DNA of 64,000 nt, from contig JANZKI010000090.1 of the NCBI GenBank assembly GCA_029224185.1, forward strand, positions 62,001 to 126,000. The letters are read 5' to 3'. A model generated the notes under the pieces. It had not been told where the DNA came from and did no database searches. It worked only from the letters and a program-made list of their open reading frames with translations. This document shows positions 63,201-64,000 of the stretch, piece after piece. Position 1 is the first letter of the stretch; each line of letters opens with the position of its first letter. The position numbers and the translations under genes were made by a program. This stretch comes from Karalla daura (lineage: Eukaryota; Chordata; Actinopteri; Chaetodontiformes; Leiognathidae).

Positions 63201-64000
63201 CTCGCCGAAAGTGAAAAAAACGACCACCCCGGACCTGTCGTTTTTGCCGAGATCCCGACCCCGAGCGAGCGACGATTTGGGGTGTGAGCCGCCTCCGGGG
63301 TGGCCCACGCTCACTGGAAAAAGCAATCCCGAGGCCGGATTTGATCCTGGAGCTGAGATATTAAAGCTCGCCGAAAGTGAAAAAAACGACCACCCCGGAC
63401 CTGTCGTTTTGGCCGAGATCCCGACCCCGAGCGAGCGAGCCCAAACCCACCATTTGGGGTGTGAGCCGCCTCCGGGGTGGCCCACGCTCACTGGAAAAAG
63501 CAATCCCGAGGCCGGATTTGATCCTGGAGCTGAGATATTAAAGCTCGCCGAAAGTGAAAAAAACGACCACCCCGGACCTGTCGTTTTGGCCGAGATCCCG
63601 ACCCCGAGCGAGCGACGATTTGGGGTGTGAGCCGCCTCCGGGGTGGCCCACGCTCACTGGAAAAAGCAATCCCGAGGCCGGATTTGATCTTGTAGCTGAG
63701 ATATTAAAGCTCGCCGAAAGTGAAAAAAACGACCACCCCGGACCTGTCGTTTTGGCCGAGATCCCGACCCCGAGCGAGCGACGATTTGGGGTGTGAGCCG
63801 CCTCCGGGGTGGCCCACGCTCACTGGAAAAAGCAATCCCGAGGCCGGATTTGATCCTGGAGCTTAGATATTAACCCTCGCCGAAAGTGAAAAAAACGACC
63901 ACCCCGGACCTGTCGTTTTTGCCGAGATCCCGACCCCGAGCGAGCGACGATTTGGGGTGTGAGCCGCCTCCGGGGTGGCCCACGCTCACTGGAAAAAGCA
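60243..64000. repeat. Second copy of the 49720-53477 segment, cut by the window edge
   Basis: It contains the fifth 520-bp cassette at 61347-61866 and the same rare changes as the left copy. It is still matching at base 64000, so the duplicated segment is longer than seen here. Confidence 0.88.
63881..64000. repeat. Partial monomer at the right edge
   Basis: The last unit begins at 63881 and is cut after 120 bases, within GGAAAAAGCA. It is short-form with TTTTTG. The array plainly continues beyond the window. Confidence 0.95.

Larger units (their letters stand above)
1..64000. repeat. Uninterrupted satellite DNA array of 166/177-bp monomers
   Basis: The same unit repeats head to tail across the entire window with no inverted unit and no insertion. 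Unit starts, recognised by CGAAAGTGA, are spaced only by 166 or 177 bp. The spacing total fits 377 full units, 259 short and 118 long, if no other length exists. Units differ at a small set of recurring sites: CGG or CAG in CCCC(G/A)GACC; TTTTGG or TTTTTG; short or long form; CTCCGGGG or CTCTGGGG; AAAAAGCAATC or AAAAACCAATC; GATCCTGGAG, GATCCTGCAG or GATCTTGCAG; CTGAG or CTTAG; TTAAAGC, TTAACCC or TTGAAGC. Neither array edge is in the window. Satellites of this monomer size are typical of eukaryotic centromeric or other heterochromatin. Which compartment and organism this is remains inference. Confidence 0.98.

Noticed and set aside
183..63796. Hundreds of overlapping open frames of 67 to 198 codons on both strands, most starting with GTG on the + strand.
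   Set aside because: They repeat with the monomer, are open on both strands at once, depend on unit length, lack recognisable domains, and are broken freely (stop at 56140-56142). They are shadows of the satellite.
1..64000. CRISPR array.
   Set aside because: The repeats are directly adjacent and 166-177 bp long, with no unique spacers between them and no cas genes.
1..64000. A single giant repetitive protein gene, such as a structural or adhesin repeat protein.
   Set aside because: Two thirds of the units are 166 bp, not a multiple of three, so no frame continues for more than a few units.
1..64000. Subrepeats of a ribosomal DNA intergenic spacer.
   Set aside because: The high G+C fits, but 64 kb without any rRNA gene is far longer than an ordinary spacer. 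It cannot be excluded that the satellite originated there.
1..64000. Assembly artefact producing false tandem copies.
   Set aside because: Copies carry distinct private mutations and varied displacement sizes, which a simple looping error would not make. Collapse or expansion of single modules can still not be excluded without reads.
1..64000. tRNA, rRNA, promoter, terminator, transposon or attachment site.
   Set aside because: Nothing outside the monomer sequence exists in the window, and the monomer shows none of these that I can support.

Overview
The whole window is one tandem satellite DNA array. It starts before base 1, runs past base 64000, keeps a single orientation, and shows no gene, transposon, spacer or unique DNA. 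The basic unit occurs in two lengths, 166 bp (short) and 177 bp (long). They differ by one replacement: the dinucleotide CG after GCGAGCGA in the short form is a 13-bp block, GCC(C/T)AAACCCACC, in the long form. Every unit start I could follow is spaced by 166 or 177 bp. The 63,880 bp from the first to the last unit start then fit 377 complete units, 259 short and 118 long, plus a 120-bp partial unit at the right edge. A short unit is about 59% G+C and holds 16 CpG dinucleotides, about what base composition predicts.

The organism is most likely a eukaryote, and the window is a centromeric, pericentromeric or other heterochromatic block. The nucleosome-scale unit, the uninterrupted length and the nested duplications all point that way. 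A plant is my favoured guess on weak grounds: the long-unit block often contains CCTAAACCC, a permutation of the plant telomere repeat, and some sequence changes look like C-to-T decay at CG and CHG sites. I cannot match the unit to a named satellite family from memory.

Layout. Bases 1-7225 are rich in long units (23 of 42), with runs of four or five in a row. From about 7.2 to 40.4 kb short units dominate (for example 66 of 89 between 17417 and 32443), and markers such as GATCTTGCAG and GAGCTTAG become common. From about 40.4 kb a third group appears, marked by AAAAACCAATC and by a three-unit (short-long-long, 520 bp) cassette. Across all three zones the array is a patchwork of nearly identical copies displaced by 1.0 to 15.0 kb. 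Several displacements carry rare single-base changes in both copies, which proves copying after the mutation.

There are no genes working together here. The many open frames of 67 to 198 codons on both strands follow from the monomer sequence and are not annotated as genes. The biology visible is array evolution: unequal exchange, segmental amplification, a length switch within the monomer, conserved inverted repeats, and a mutation pattern suggesting DNA methylation. Copy boundaries below were placed by following diagnostic variants by eye, so they are accurate to roughly one variant site, and unnoticed single-base differences may remain.
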